Source: Candidatus Equimonas enterica (GTDB taxonomy: Bacteria; Bacteroidota; Bacteroidia; Bacteroidales; Bacteroidaceae). Taken from it: a DNA stretch of 6,911 bases. Under the pieces are notes generated by a model. It was not told the origin of the DNA and did not search any database. It worked only from the letters and a program-made list of their open reading frames with translations. The translations under genes and the position numbers were made by a program. Position 1 is the first letter of the stretch; every line of letters starts with the position of its first letter. Shown one piece after another: positions 1 to 6,911 of the stretch. The stretch covers positions 1 through 6,911 of the forward strand of contig JAGHRU010000232.1 in the NCBI GenBank assembly GCA_018066225.1, given 5' to 3'.

Positions 1-2140
1 GTCCTCGATGAAGTCGGTGGGGGACGTCATGGCCATAGGTCGCACCTTCGAGGAGGTTATCCAGAAAGGACTGCGCATGATAGGCCAAGGCATGCACGGC
101 TTCGTTGATAACAAGGAACTCACCATAGACAACGTCGATGAAGCCCTGACAGCGCCAACCGACAAGCGTATCTTTGTCATTGAGAAGGCTTTCGACCAAG
201 GCTACACGGTAGATCAAATCTACGAACTGACGAAGATAGACCGCTGGTTCTTGCAGAAGTTGCACAACATCCACGAGACCGATCGCCGCCTCCGTGCGTT
301 GGGCAACATCAATGTGCTCGACAACGACCTCCTATCGCTCGCCAAGCGTCAAGGCTTCACGGACTTCCAGATAGCCCGCGCCCTTGGCATGGAAAAGGAG
401 ATGGACATAGAGCGCGCACAACTCGTCATCCGCGAGCGTCGCAAAAGAGCAGGTATCGTGCCGTATGTTAAGCAAATCGACACGCTGGCTGCCGAATATC
501 CAGCCCAGACCAACTACCTCTACCTCACCTATTCGGGTGTGGCGCATGACATCAACTTCGAGAACGACAAGCGTAGCGTCATCGTCTTGGGTAGCGGTGC
601 ATACCGCATCGGCTCCTCCGTAGAGTTTGACTGGTGTGGCGTGCAGGCCCTCGACACCATCCGCAAGGAGGGCTACCGCTCCATCATGATCAATTACAAC
701 CCCGAGACTGTCTCGACAGACTACGACATGTGCGACCGTCTCTACTTTGACGAACTGACCTTTGAGCGCGTGCTCGACATCATCGACCTCGAAACGCCCT
801 ATGGCGTCGTCGTCAGCACAGGCGGTCAGATTCCCAACAATCTCGCCATGCGTCTTGATGCCGAGCGTGTTCCCCTCCTCGGCACGCAGGCTAAATATAT
901 CGACAACGCCGAAGACCGTGACAAATTCTCCGCCATGCTCGACCGCATCGGCGTCGATCAGCCGCAGTGGGCTGCGCTGACCTCTATGGAAGACATCAAC
1001 GGCTTCATCGAGCGTGTCGGCTTCCCCGTCCTGGTGCGTCCGTCCTATGTTCTCTCGGGCGCTGCCATGAACGTGTGCAGCAACCAGCGCGACCTTGAGC
1101 ACTTCCTCACCCTCGCCGCCAACGTAAGCAAGAAGCATCCGGTCGTGGTGAGCCAGTTTATGCAGCACGCCAAGGAGGTGGAGATGGACGCCGTGGCCAA
1201 GGATGGCGAAATCATCGCCTATGCCATCTCCGAGCATATCGAGTATGCGGGTGTCCACTCTGGCGATGCCACCATCCAGTTCCCGCCGCAGAAGCTTTAT
1301 GTCGAGACAGCCCGACGCATCAAGAAGATATCGAAGCAAATCGCCAGGGAACTCCACATCTCGGGTCCTTTCAACATTCAATATCTCGCCAAGGAGAACG
1401 ACATCAAAGTCATCGAGTGCAACCTGCGTGCCTCCCGCTCTTTCCCCTTCGTGAGCAAGGTGCTCAAGGTCAATCTCATCGAGCTTGCCACGCGCATCAT
1501 GCTCGGTCTGCCCGTTGAGAAACCCTCGAAGTCGCTCTTCGACCTTGACTACGTCGGCATCAAGGCTTCACAATTCTCCTTCAATCGCTTGCAGAAAGCC
1601 GACCCCGTACTCGGCGTCGATATGGCCTCCACGGGCGAAGTCGGCTGCCTCGGTGGCGATGCGCGCAGCGCGTTGCTGAAATCCATGCTCAGCGTCGGTC
1701 ACCGTCTGCCTATCCATGCTGACGGCACCAAGGGCAGCGTCTTGCTCTCCAACGGCGATGGCAAGCAAAAGGCAGAGATGCTCGAAGCCTCTCGCACGCT
1801 CTACGACAACGGCTTCACGCTCTACGCCACTGGCGGCACTGCACGCTATCTGGCCGAAGAAGGCATCGCGACGCAGCGCGTGCTGTGGCCCGATGAGCCT
1901 GCCGAAGAGGGTGTTCCCTATGCTCTTGATTTGCTCCACGAGCGCAAGATAGACTTGGTGGTCAATGTCCACAAGAACTTCTCTTCGGGCGAAATCACCA
2001 ACGGCTATAAGATACGCCGTGCCGCAGTGGACCTCAACGTGCCGCTCATCACCAATGCGCGTTTAGCCTCTGCCTTCATCCAAGCCTTCTGCACTACGCC
2101 GCTCAGCAGCTTGGAGATTAAATCTTGGCAAGAGTTTTAA
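1..2140 (+). CDS. carB: Carbamoyl-phosphate synthase large subunit (5'-truncated)
   Basis: This is the ATP-using subunit that makes carbamoyl phosphate from bicarbonate and glutamine-derived ammonia for pyrimidine and arginine synthesis. The frame is open from base 2 with no start. The first residues, SSMKSVGDVMAIGRTFEE, match the end of the first ATP-grasp half, so about 360 residues of a roughly 1,070-residue protein lie upstream; 712 codons are present. In order: the helical oligomerisation region (about 60-530); the second, carbamate-phosphorylating ATP-grasp half with GSGAYRIGSSVEFDWC (590-637), NPETVSTDYDMCDRLYFDE (698-754), VRPSYVLSGAAMNV (1034-1075), AGVHSGDAT (1247-1273) and IECNLRASRSFPFVSK (1412-1459); and a C-terminal MGS-like allosteric domain from about 1724, with YATGGTARYL at 1823-1852. 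Several motifs resemble animal CPS1/CAD more than E. coli CarB. The small subunit, carA, would be expected upstream but is not visible. The family call is secure; the regulatory ligand cannot be read from the sequence. Confidence 0.97.
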   Translation, partial: SSMKSVGDVMAIGRTFEEVIQKGLRMIGQGMHGFVDNKELTIDNVDEALTAPTDKRIFVIEKAFDQGYTVDQIYELTKIDRWFLQKLHNIHETDRRLRALGNINVLDNDLLSLAKRQGFTDFQIARALGMEKEMDIERAQLVIRERRKRAGIVPYVKQIDTLAAEYPAQTNYLYLTYSGVAHDINFENDKRSVIVLGSGAYRIGSSVEFDWCGVQALDTIRKEGYRSIMINYNPETVSTDYDMCDRLYFDELTFERVLDIIDLETPYGVVVSTGGQIPNNLAMRLDAERVPLLGTQAKYIDNAEDRDKFSAMLDRIGVDQPQWAALTSMEDINGFIERVGFPVLVRPSYVLSGAAMNVCSNQRDLEHFLTLAANVSKKHPVVVSQFMQHAKEVEMDAVAKDGEIIAYAISEHIEYAGVHSGDATIQFPPQKLYVETARRIKKISKQIARELHISGPFNIQYLAKENDIKVIECNLRASRSFPFVSKVLKVNLIELATRIMLGLPVEKPSKSLFDLDYVGIKASQFSFNRLQKADPVLGVDMASTGEVGCLGGDARSALLKSMLSVGHRLPIHADGTKGSVLLSNGDGKQKAEMLEASRTLYDNGFTLYATGGTARYLAEEGIATQRVLWPDEPAEEGVPYALDLLHERKIDLVVNVHKNFSSGEITNGYKIRRAAVDLNVPLITNARLASAFIQAFCTTPLSSLEIKSWQEF

Positions 2141-2155
2141 CGCTTCTTGAGCCTC

Positions 2156-3184
2156 ATGCGTTCCCTTTTTATGCGCGAAGACTGCTATACCTTGCGCGGT
2201 CTTTGTATGACATTCATCGTACTGCATCATGTGTTTCAATACACAGCGATGCAGTACGCTGTACATTATCCGATGCTCGTCGCCATCCTCATGCAGAGCC
2301 TCGGTTATCTCTGCACCGCTGTCTTTTTCTTACTCTCGGGCTATGGCGTGCACTGCTCCCTCGCACGGGAGCAAGCGTCGTGCCATACCTTGTCGGTGGG
2401 CTACGTCGGCAGCCGTCTCTTCCGTCTGCTGTTGCCTTTCTTGCGCCTTGGGTTGTTTACCGCGCTCTTGGTGCTTCTCTGTGATGTGCAACGCTTCGGC
2501 ATAGGCTGCGAAGTACCGCAGAGCCTAACCGCTGTGCTCTCTTCGCTCGGCAGCCTCTCGCTCCCTATCGGCGGCAACGTATGGTTCTTCAAGGTCATCA
2601 TTGCCTTGTATCTTCTGACCTATCTCGTCAGCCTTTTCACCTCATCAGCGCAGCGTCGCATCGCGCTCATCGCTCTCTTTGTCATCGGCTGGATAGCCTT
2701 TGCCCTTTATATGGATATGGGGAGCAACTGGCACAACAGCGTCCTCTGCTTTCCCCTTGGCATGCTCTGTGCCCACTGCCGCGAAGCACTCACGCGCCTT
2801 CTGACGCGACGCACCCTTATCGTACTCTCGGCCTTGTTGCTCTTGGCTTACGCTGGGCAGACCTACGGGCTCTCGCACTATTGCCTTGCCGCCGTCAAGC
2901 CGTGGCTGACGCCTTGCGTCATGATTGCGTGCGGCCTACTTTTCGCCTTGCTCGCCGTAGTCGTTGCCAGCCACATCACGCTGCGTCATCCTCTGCTCAC
3001 CTTCATAGGCACCAACAGCCTTGCTTTCTACCTCGCCCAGTCCTGCCTGCTGCAATGCTATGGCGTGCCTTCACTCGCGCTCTACTTGGCGGTGGTGCTC
3101 ATCGGTACGCCGCTGCTGGCTTGGGGCATCGGTAAGGCACCTTTTGCGACAAGGGCAGAGCGTTCGCACGACAAGGGCAGATAG
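2156..3184 (+). CDS. Membrane acyltransferase, acyltransferase-3 family
   Basis: A 342-residue, very hydrophobic protein with roughly ten predicted membrane segments. The N-terminus, REDCYTLRGLCMTFIVLHHVF (given here in two parts: REDCYTLRG then LCMTFIVLHHVF), fits the acyltransferase-3 pattern of an Arg-Gly just before the first membrane helix with conserved His (H24/H25). It is followed by FFLLSGYGV and by SRLFRLLLPFLRLG, the usual F-LSG and R--R--P motifs. Such proteins usually move acetyl or other acyl groups onto surface polysaccharides or lipids; the substrate here is unknown. The ATG at 2156 is preferred: it lies 15 bases after the carB stop, suggesting co-transcription. TTG 2147 and ATG 2171 are in-frame alternatives; the latter gives MREDCYTLRG. 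No ribosome-binding site separates them. The last 13 codons or so (SHDKGR end) and the stop lie inside a 22-bp tandem repeat, so the C-terminus may be a late addition to the gene. The family call is made from motifs and topology only. Confidence 0.8.
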   Translation: MRSLFMREDCYTLRGLCMTFIVLHHVFQYTAMQYAVHYPMLVAILMQSLGYLCTAVFFLLSGYGVHCSLAREQASCHTLSVGYVGSRLFRLLLPFLRLGLFTALLVLLCDVQRFGIGCEVPQSLTAVLSSLGSLSLPIGGNVWFFKVIIALYLLTYLVSLFTSSAQRRIALIALFVIGWIAFALYMDMGSNWHNSVLCFPLGMLCAHCREALTRLLTRRTLIVLSALLLLAYAGQTYGLSHYCLAAVKPWLTPCVMIACGLLFALLAVVVASHITLRHPLLTFIGTNSLAFYLAQSCLLQCYGVPSLALYLAVVLIGTPLLAWGIGKAPFATRAERSHDKGR

Positions 3185-3232
3185 TTCGTCGCGTCTGGGC
3201 AGATAGTTTTCACGACAAGGGCAGATAGTTTT
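3145..3232. repeat. Four-unit tandem repeat, 22-bp period
   Basis: Four units occupy 3145-3166, 3167-3188, 3189-3210 and 3211-3232. The core GGGCAGA starts at 3153, 3175, 3197 and 3219, exactly 22 bases apart each time. Units 2 and 4 share CACGACAAGGGCAGATAGTT and differ only in their last two bases. Unit 1 matches unit 2 at 18 of 22 positions. Unit 3 matches unit 4 over its last 14 bases but not its first 8. The array crosses the end of the acyltransferase gene: its TAG stop (3182-3184) is the GATAG of unit 2. The period is not a multiple of three, so the array is not a protein repeat. There are no spacers, so it is not a CRISPR array. Its function is unknown. Confidence 0.9.
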
Positions 3233-3358
3233 CAGCCTCTTTCTTGGCCGTTATTTTTCCCTCACCACTCGACCCACTTTCTCTGCACGCGCAGCCCAGC
3301 CTATATGGCCACTTACAGCACCTTTTGAGGGCTTATTGACAAAAAATGCTGCAAATGC

Positions 3359-3389
3359 TTTGTCATGTCGGAAATAAGTTGCAAATTTG
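3359..3389 (+). promoter_or_regulatory. Putative Bacteroidetes-type promoter of the galactose operon
   Basis: TTTG at 3359-3362 fits the -33 element of Bacteroidetes primary-sigma promoters. After 19 bases, CAAATTTG at 3382-3389 fits the -7 element TAnnTTTG with one mismatch (C for T at the first base). The spacing is that expected for this promoter class. Transcription would begin near 3396, leaving a leader of about 35 nt before the galM ATG at 3430. The assignment rests on pattern matching alone. Confidence 0.5.
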
Positions 3390-3392
3390 CAA
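3379..3392. promoter_or_regulatory. Perfect 14-bp palindrome over the -7 box, possible operator
   Basis: TTGCAAATTTGCAA is its own reverse complement and covers the proposed -7 element of the galM promoter. A further TGCAAA half-site lies upstream at 3350-3355. A dimeric regulator bound here would block the polymerase, so a repressor role is the simplest guess. AT-rich palindromes also arise by chance, and no regulator gene is present in the window. Confidence 0.4.
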
Positions 3393-3429
3393 AAAGAAAT
3401 TCTATAAACCCTAAAATACCACAACGATT

Positions 3430-4491
3430 ATGGATAACAAAGAAACCATCAGCGGTCTCTGCCGTGCTAACTTCCAGCGAGTTATCGACGGCAAAGAAAC
3501 AGACCTCTTCATCCTTAAAAATAAGAATGGCTACGAAGTGGCCGTCACCAACTACGGCGGTGCTATCGTGGCCATCATGGTGCCCGACCGCGACGGAAAA
3601 CTGGCCAATGTCATCCAAGGCTACGACTCCATCGAGGCTTATCAGCAGGCCTCCGAGCCTTTCCTCTCCACCCTTGTAGGCCGCTACGCTGGCCGCATCG
3701 CAGGCGGCAAGTTCCACCTCAACGGCAAGGAGTACAACGTGGCCACCAACTGCGGCGGCAACCACCTCCACGGTGGTCCTACGGGCTTCCACGCTCGTGT
3801 GTGGGACGCAGAGCAGGTGGGCGACCAGACCCTCGTACTGCGCTATGTCAGTGCCTACTACGAAGAAGGCTTCCCCGGCGAACTCACGATGGCTGTGCGC
3901 TACAGCTGGACCGACGACAACGAGCTCTACATCGACTATCGCGGCACGACCAACAAGAAGACCTTGGTAAACATGACGCACCACGGCTTCTTCTGCCTCC
4001 AAGGCGTAGGTGCTCCCACCACTTCTGCTATGGAGCAGCAAGTGATGATCAACGCCGACTACTTCCTCCCCATAGGTGACAAGATGATTCCTACGGGCGA
4101 AATCCGCGCTGTCGAAGGCACCTGCATGGACTTCCGCGCTGCCCACGCCGTTAGCGACAAGTTGGGTTGCGACTGCGAGCAAATCAAGCTGGCTGGTGGC
4201 TACGACCACTGCTTCGTGCTCCGCAAGCAGCAGGAAGGCGAGTTTGCTCTGGCAGCCCGCGTCTGCGAGCCTACCACGGGTCGCATCATGGAAGTACTCA
4301 CCACCGAGCCGGGCTTGCAGTTCTACACGGCCAACTTCTCCAAGATGGACAAGTTCCCCGCCCGTTCTGCGCTCTGCTTCGAGGCTCAGCACTTCCCCGA
4401 CAGCCCCAATCATCCTTACTTCCCCAGCGTTGTTCTCCAGCCGGGCGAGGTATATAAGCAGAAGACCGTCTATCGCTTCGATGCCGAATAA
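3430..4491 (+). CDS. galM: Aldose 1-epimerase (galactose mutarotase)
   Basis: This enzyme interconverts the beta and alpha anomers of galactose and glucose; alpha-galactose is what galactokinase uses. The 353-residue length is normal for the family. N-terminal beta-sandwich motifs include TNYGGAIVAI (40-49) and LVGRYAGRIAGGKF (82-95). Catalytic positions can be placed by family motifs: H114 in NHLHGG, the acid H185 in NMTHHGFFCL, D259 in GYDHCFVL, and the base E318 in CFEAQHFPDSPNH. Two small departures from the commonest motifs are seen: H184 where NH is typical, and C189 where the usual residue is Asn in YFNL. No signal peptide is visible, so it should be cytoplasmic. The ATG at 3430 follows an AT-rich leader without a Shine-Dalgarno sequence, as is usual in Bacteroidetes. 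It heads the operon with the permease and galK. Confidence 0.95.
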   Translation: MDNKETISGLCRANFQRVIDGKETDLFILKNKNGYEVAVTNYGGAIVAIMVPDRDGKLANVIQGYDSIEAYQQASEPFLSTLVGRYAGRIAGGKFHLNGKEYNVATNCGGNHLHGGPTGFHARVWDAEQVGDQTLVLRYVSAYYEEGFPGELTMAVRYSWTDDNELYIDYRGTTNKKTLVNMTHHGFFCLQGVGAPTTSAMEQQVMINADYFLPIGDKMIPTGEIRAVEGTCMDFRAAHAVSDKLGCDCEQIKLAGGYDHCFVLRKQQEGEFALAARVCEPTTGRIMEVLTTEPGLQFYTANFSKMDKFPARSALCFEAQHFPDSPNHPYFPSVVLQPGEVYKQKTVYRFDAE

Positions 4492-4513
4492 GACGTACTT
4501 ACGACTTTAATGT

Positions 4514-4585
4514 AAGGGCTTAAGGGATTGCGGCTCATCGGTGTGCCCCACAGCGCACCGCACAGCCCTAATGCCTTAAGCCCTT
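4514..4585 (+). terminator. Large nested hairpin between galM and the permease gene
   Basis: AAGGGCTTAAGG (4514-4525) is exactly complementary to CCTTAAGCCCTT (4574-4585), giving a 12-bp outer stem. Further pairing continues inside: 4527-4530 with 4569-4572 and 4532-4535 with 4564-4567. A tip stem of eight pairs (4539-4546 with 4553-4560, one G-U) closes a six-base loop. The downstream tract (CATCTTTCTTCG) is T-rich but broken, so this could be a weak or partial terminator. An intercistronic mRNA-stabilising element that uncouples galM from the permease fits equally well. No promoter of the Bacteroidetes type is visible between it and the permease start. Confidence 0.6.
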
Positions 4586-4640
4586 CATCTTTCTTCGTTC
4601 TCCCCTATTCCCCAACGACTAATCCTCAAACTCCCTTACT

Positions 4641-5915
4641 ATGGCTCAGAAATCCAAACAATGGGCAGCCATCATCATCATGATTGCCCTCTTCGCCATG
4701 ATAGCCTTCGTGACCAACCTCTGCTCACCGATGGCCATCATCGTGAAAAACGACTTTGGCGCGTCCAACTTCGCTGCCCAGATAGGCAACGTCGGCAACT
4801 TCATCGCCTATCTCGTCATGGGCATACCCGCAGGTATGCTTATCTCCAAGGTCGGTTACAAGCGAACCGCCCTCATCGGCCTCATCATAGGTATCATCGG
4901 CATCCTTGTGCAGTGGTACAGCGGCCACACAAGCCGCGAACTGGCTTTCGTGGTCTATCTCATCGGTGCCTTCATCAGCGGCTTCACGATGTGTATCCTC
5001 AACTGCGTGGTCAATCCTATGCTCAATCTCCTCGGCGGAGGTGGTAACAAAGGCAACCAACTCATCCAGATTGGTGGCGTCTTCAACAGCAGTGCCGCTG
5101 TCTGCGTCTATATCCTCATGGGCGCGCTCATCGGCGATGTCAGCAAGGCACATATCGCCAACGCCACACCGGCTTTGATGATAGCCCTCGCCATCTTTGC
5201 CATCGCTTTTGTTATCATCGCCTTCACCAAGATAGAAGAACCCGAGCAGGCTCCCGTCGATACGAGCCTCATCAAGGGCGCGCTCTCCTACCGCCACTTC
5301 GTGCTCGGCGTACTGGGTATCTTCCTCTACATGGGTCTGGAAGTCGGTCCGCCCACCTACATCCTGCAATACCTCACGGCTGCGCCCACCGATGCCACGC
5401 CGGGACTGGGCATGGATGCCAACATCGTGGGTCTCATCGTGGCTGTCTATTGGCTCATGATGCTCTTCGGCCGTCTCGTGGGTGGCATCATCGGCGGTAA
5501 AGTCAGCAGCCGCGTGCTCATCACCACGGTAGCCACTGTTGCCATCGGCCTCATTCTCTTCGGCATGTTTGCCCCGGCCGACAACACGGTCAGCGTACCT
5601 GGCATCGACTGGGCCAATCTCAGCATCATCTGGGCCGAAGTGCCCGTAGGCATCTTTGCCTTCCTGCTCATCGGTCTGTGCACAAGCGTGATGTGGGGTG
5701 GCATCTTCAACATGGCCGTAGAGGGGCTTGGCAAATATACGGCCATCGCCTCTGGCATCTTCATGACCATGGTCTTCGGTTGCGCCGTCCTCATCCCCTT
5801 GCAGGGCTACATAGCCGATCTGACGCACAGTTACATGACATCCTATTGGGTTGTCCTCGGCTGCGCAGCCTACATCCTCTTCTACGCGCTCATCGGTAGC
5901 CGCGTCAAGAAGTAG
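4641..5915 (+). CDS. FucP-type MFS sugar permease, probably glucose/galactose
   Basis: A 424-residue inner-membrane protein with about twelve hydrophobic segments in two blocks, split by a charged linker (about 196-218, KIEEPEQAPVDTSLIKGALS). It fits the fucose:H+ symporter branch of the major facilitator superfamily: GIPAGMLISKVGYKRTALIGL (61 onward) is the helix 2-3 loop signature, VVNPMLNLLG (123-132) matches the NPF-VLG of FucP helix 4, and GGVFNSSAAV (145-154) matches QTFNS. Position between galM and galK points to galactose or glucose as substrate; related permeases sit in the same place in Bacteroides. By eye, the positions of E. coli FucP Asp46 and Glu135 are S29 and N121 here. The ATG at 4641 starts MAQKSKQWAAII just before helix 1, with no Shine-Dalgarno. 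The usual name would be gluP or similar, but the symbol is left empty because substrate is not proven. Confidence 0.9.
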   Translation: MAQKSKQWAAIIIMIALFAMIAFVTNLCSPMAIIVKNDFGASNFAAQIGNVGNFIAYLVMGIPAGMLISKVGYKRTALIGLIIGIIGILVQWYSGHTSRELAFVVYLIGAFISGFTMCILNCVVNPMLNLLGGGGNKGNQLIQIGGVFNSSAAVCVYILMGALIGDVSKAHIANATPALMIALAIFAIAFVIIAFTKIEEPEQAPVDTSLIKGALSYRHFVLGVLGIFLYMGLEVGPPTYILQYLTAAPTDATPGLGMDANIVGLIVAVYWLMMLFGRLVGGIIGGKVSSRVLITTVATVAIGLILFGMFAPADNTVSVPGIDWANLSIIWAEVPVGIFAFLLIGLCTSVMWGGIFNMAVEGLGKYTAIASGIFMTMVFGCAVLIPLQGYIADLTHSYMTSYWVVLGCAAYILFYALIGSRVKK

Positions 5916-5959
5916 TCACCTCATCACATCTATTTACTCTTTTTACATCACACCTCCCC

Positions 5960-6911
5960 ATGAAACTCACTCTTGAAGATGTTCGCAGCCGCTTCATCAA
6001 GCACTTCGACGGCGCGACGGGCAGCGTCTATGCCAGCCCCGGCCGCATCAACCTCATTGGCGAACACACGGACTACAATAACGGCTATGTCTTCCCCGGC
6101 GCAGTGGAGCAAGGCATTATCGCCGAGTTGCGCCCCAACGGCACAAACACTGTCGATCTTTACAGCATCGACTACAAAGATCGTGTGCAGTTTGACCTCA
6201 ACGACACCGAGGGGCCTCGCGCCACTTGGGCACGCTACATCTACGGTGTTTGCCGCGAGATGATGGCGCTCGGCGTGAAGGTGGCCGGCTTCAACGCTGC
6301 CTTCGCTGGAGACGTCCCCTTGGGAGCAGGCATGAGCAGCAGCGCAGCCCTCGAAAGTTGCTTCGCCTTCGCGCTCAACGACCTCTTCGCCGGCGGCGGC
6401 ATCGCGCCTATGGAGTTGGCACGCGTAGGCCAGCGCACCGAGCACAAGTACGTCGGCTGCAACTGCGGCATTATGGACCAGTTCGCCTCGGTCCATGGCA
6501 AGAAAGGCAGCCTCATGCGTCTCGACTGCCGCTCGGGCGAATTTGAATACTTCCCCTGGGCTCCCAAGGGTTACCAGCTTGTGCTGGTCAATAGTTGCGT
6601 CAAGCACGAACTGGTAGGCTCTCCCTACAACGAACGCCGCGAGGCTTGCGAACAAGCGGCAGCCATCATCGCCAAGCGTTATCCCGATGTGCAGACGTTG
6701 CGCGATGCCACTATGGAGATGCTCGAAGCAGTCAAGGCAGAACTCACCGAGGAGCAGTACAAACGCGCGCAATATGTCATCGGCGAGATGGAGCGTGTCC
6801 TCGCCGTGTGCGATGCGCTCAAGGCAGGCGACTACGAGCGTGTCGGCACCATGATGTACGCCACCCACGAAGGTCTGAGCAAGGCTTATGAGGTCAGCTG
6901 CGAGGAACTCG
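5960..6911 (+). CDS. galK: Galactokinase (3'-truncated)
   Basis: This enzyme phosphorylates alpha-D-galactose to galactose 1-phosphate with ATP, the first committed step of the Leloir pathway, in the cytoplasm. The frame from the ATG at 5960 stays open to the window end: 317 codons of an expected 380-390 are present. Diagnostic motifs: the galactokinase signature GRINLIGEHTDY (28-39), the GHMP-kinase ATP loop PLGAGMSSSAALE (120-132), CGIMDQF (169-175) with D173 as the expected catalytic base, and NSCVKHELVGSPYNERR (211-227). The last residues, THEGLSKAYEVSCEEL, match the region before the C-terminal GHMP motif, which lies beyond the window. It follows the permease by 44 pyrimidine-rich bases with no terminator and no Shine-Dalgarno, so co-transcription is likely. 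Nothing suggests inactivation in the part seen. Confidence 0.97.
   Translation, partial: MKLTLEDVRSRFIKHFDGATGSVYASPGRINLIGEHTDYNNGYVFPGAVEQGIIAELRPNGTNTVDLYSIDYKDRVQFDLNDTEGPRATWARYIYGVCREMMALGVKVAGFNAAFAGDVPLGAGMSSSAALESCFAFALNDLFAGGGIAPMELARVGQRTEHKYVGCNCGIMDQFASVHGKKGSLMRLDCRSGEFEYFPWAPKGYQLVLVNSCVKHELVGSPYNERREACEQAAAIIAKRYPDVQTLRDATMEMLEAVKAELTEEQYKRAQYVIGEMERVLAVCDALKAGDYERVGTMMYATHEGLSKAYEVSCEEL

Noticed and set aside
332..1381. A 349-codon open frame on the - strand opposite carB
   Set aside because: Shadow of the carB frame; no motif, no upstream signal.
2125..2484. A 119-codon + frame overlapping the carB end and the acyltransferase start
   Set aside because: Out of frame with both and lacks family features; the overlapping frame has clear acyltransferase-3 motifs.
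3145..3232. CRISPR array
   Set aside because: Units are directly adjacent with no spacers, and no cas gene is present.
3233..3260. Terminator after the acyltransferase gene (GGCCGTTATTTTT region)
   Set aside because: The T-run is there, but only a three-base-pair stem can be drawn before it.
3336..3364. TTGACA at 3336-3341 as an E. coli-type -35 box
   Set aside because: No -10-like hexamer at 16-18 bases downstream, and Bacteroidetes promoters use different elements; the TTTG / nAnnTTTG pair fits better.
3313..4413. A 366-codon open frame on the - strand opposite galM
   Set aside because: It is the mirror of a GC-rich coding gene with strong family motifs on the + strand; its translation has no recognisable domain.
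4725..5828. A 367-codon open frame on the - strand opposite the permease
   Set aside because: The product is unusually rich in His, Asp and Glu, as expected from the antisense of hydrophobic membrane codons; no family resemblance.
5948..6868. A 306-codon open frame on the - strand opposite galK
   Set aside because: The + strand carries an unmistakable galactokinase running off the window end.

Overview
The window is a chromosomal stretch that most likely comes from a Bacteroidales bacterium, probably Prevotella-like. Three things suggest this: the galM - glucose/galactose MFS transporter - galK gene order familiar from Bacteroides-type genomes, the lack of Shine-Dalgarno sequences before the starts, and a promoter-like element of the Bacteroidetes TTTG / TAnnTTTG type upstream of galM. 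Base composition looks fairly GC-rich by eye, but I did not count it. The genus-level call is an inference. All five genes are on the + strand.

Left part (1-3184): the 3' two thirds of carB, the large subunit of carbamoyl-phosphate synthetase. Fifteen bases after its stop (using the preferred ATG at 2156) comes a multi-pass membrane protein of the acyltransferase-3 type, probably read from the same transcript. The carB product carries several signature stretches that read like the animal CPS1/CAD synthetases rather than the E. coli enzyme. The 3' end of the acyltransferase gene runs into a four-unit tandem repeat with an exact 22-bp period (3145-3232), which supplies its last codons and its stop.

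Middle (3185-3429): an intergenic region with the rest of the repeat array, about 100 bases in which I see nothing, and then a likely galactose-operon promoter. Its -7 box lies inside a perfect 14-bp palindrome.

Right part (3430-6911): aldose 1-epimerase (galM), a FucP-type sugar permease of the major facilitator superfamily, and galactokinase (galK, cut by the window end). Together they would import galactose/glucose, interconvert the anomers, and phosphorylate alpha-galactose to enter the Leloir pathway; galT and galE are not in the window. A 72-nt nested hairpin lies between galM and the permease gene and could set their relative expression. Only a 44-nt pyrimidine-rich gap separates the permease from galK.

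I found no mobile element, CRISPR array, tRNA or rRNA, and no clearly new multi-gene system. The items most worth a second look are the 22-bp repeat array, the palindrome over the promoter, the large intercistronic hairpin, and the replacement of the FucP proton-coupling acids in the permease.
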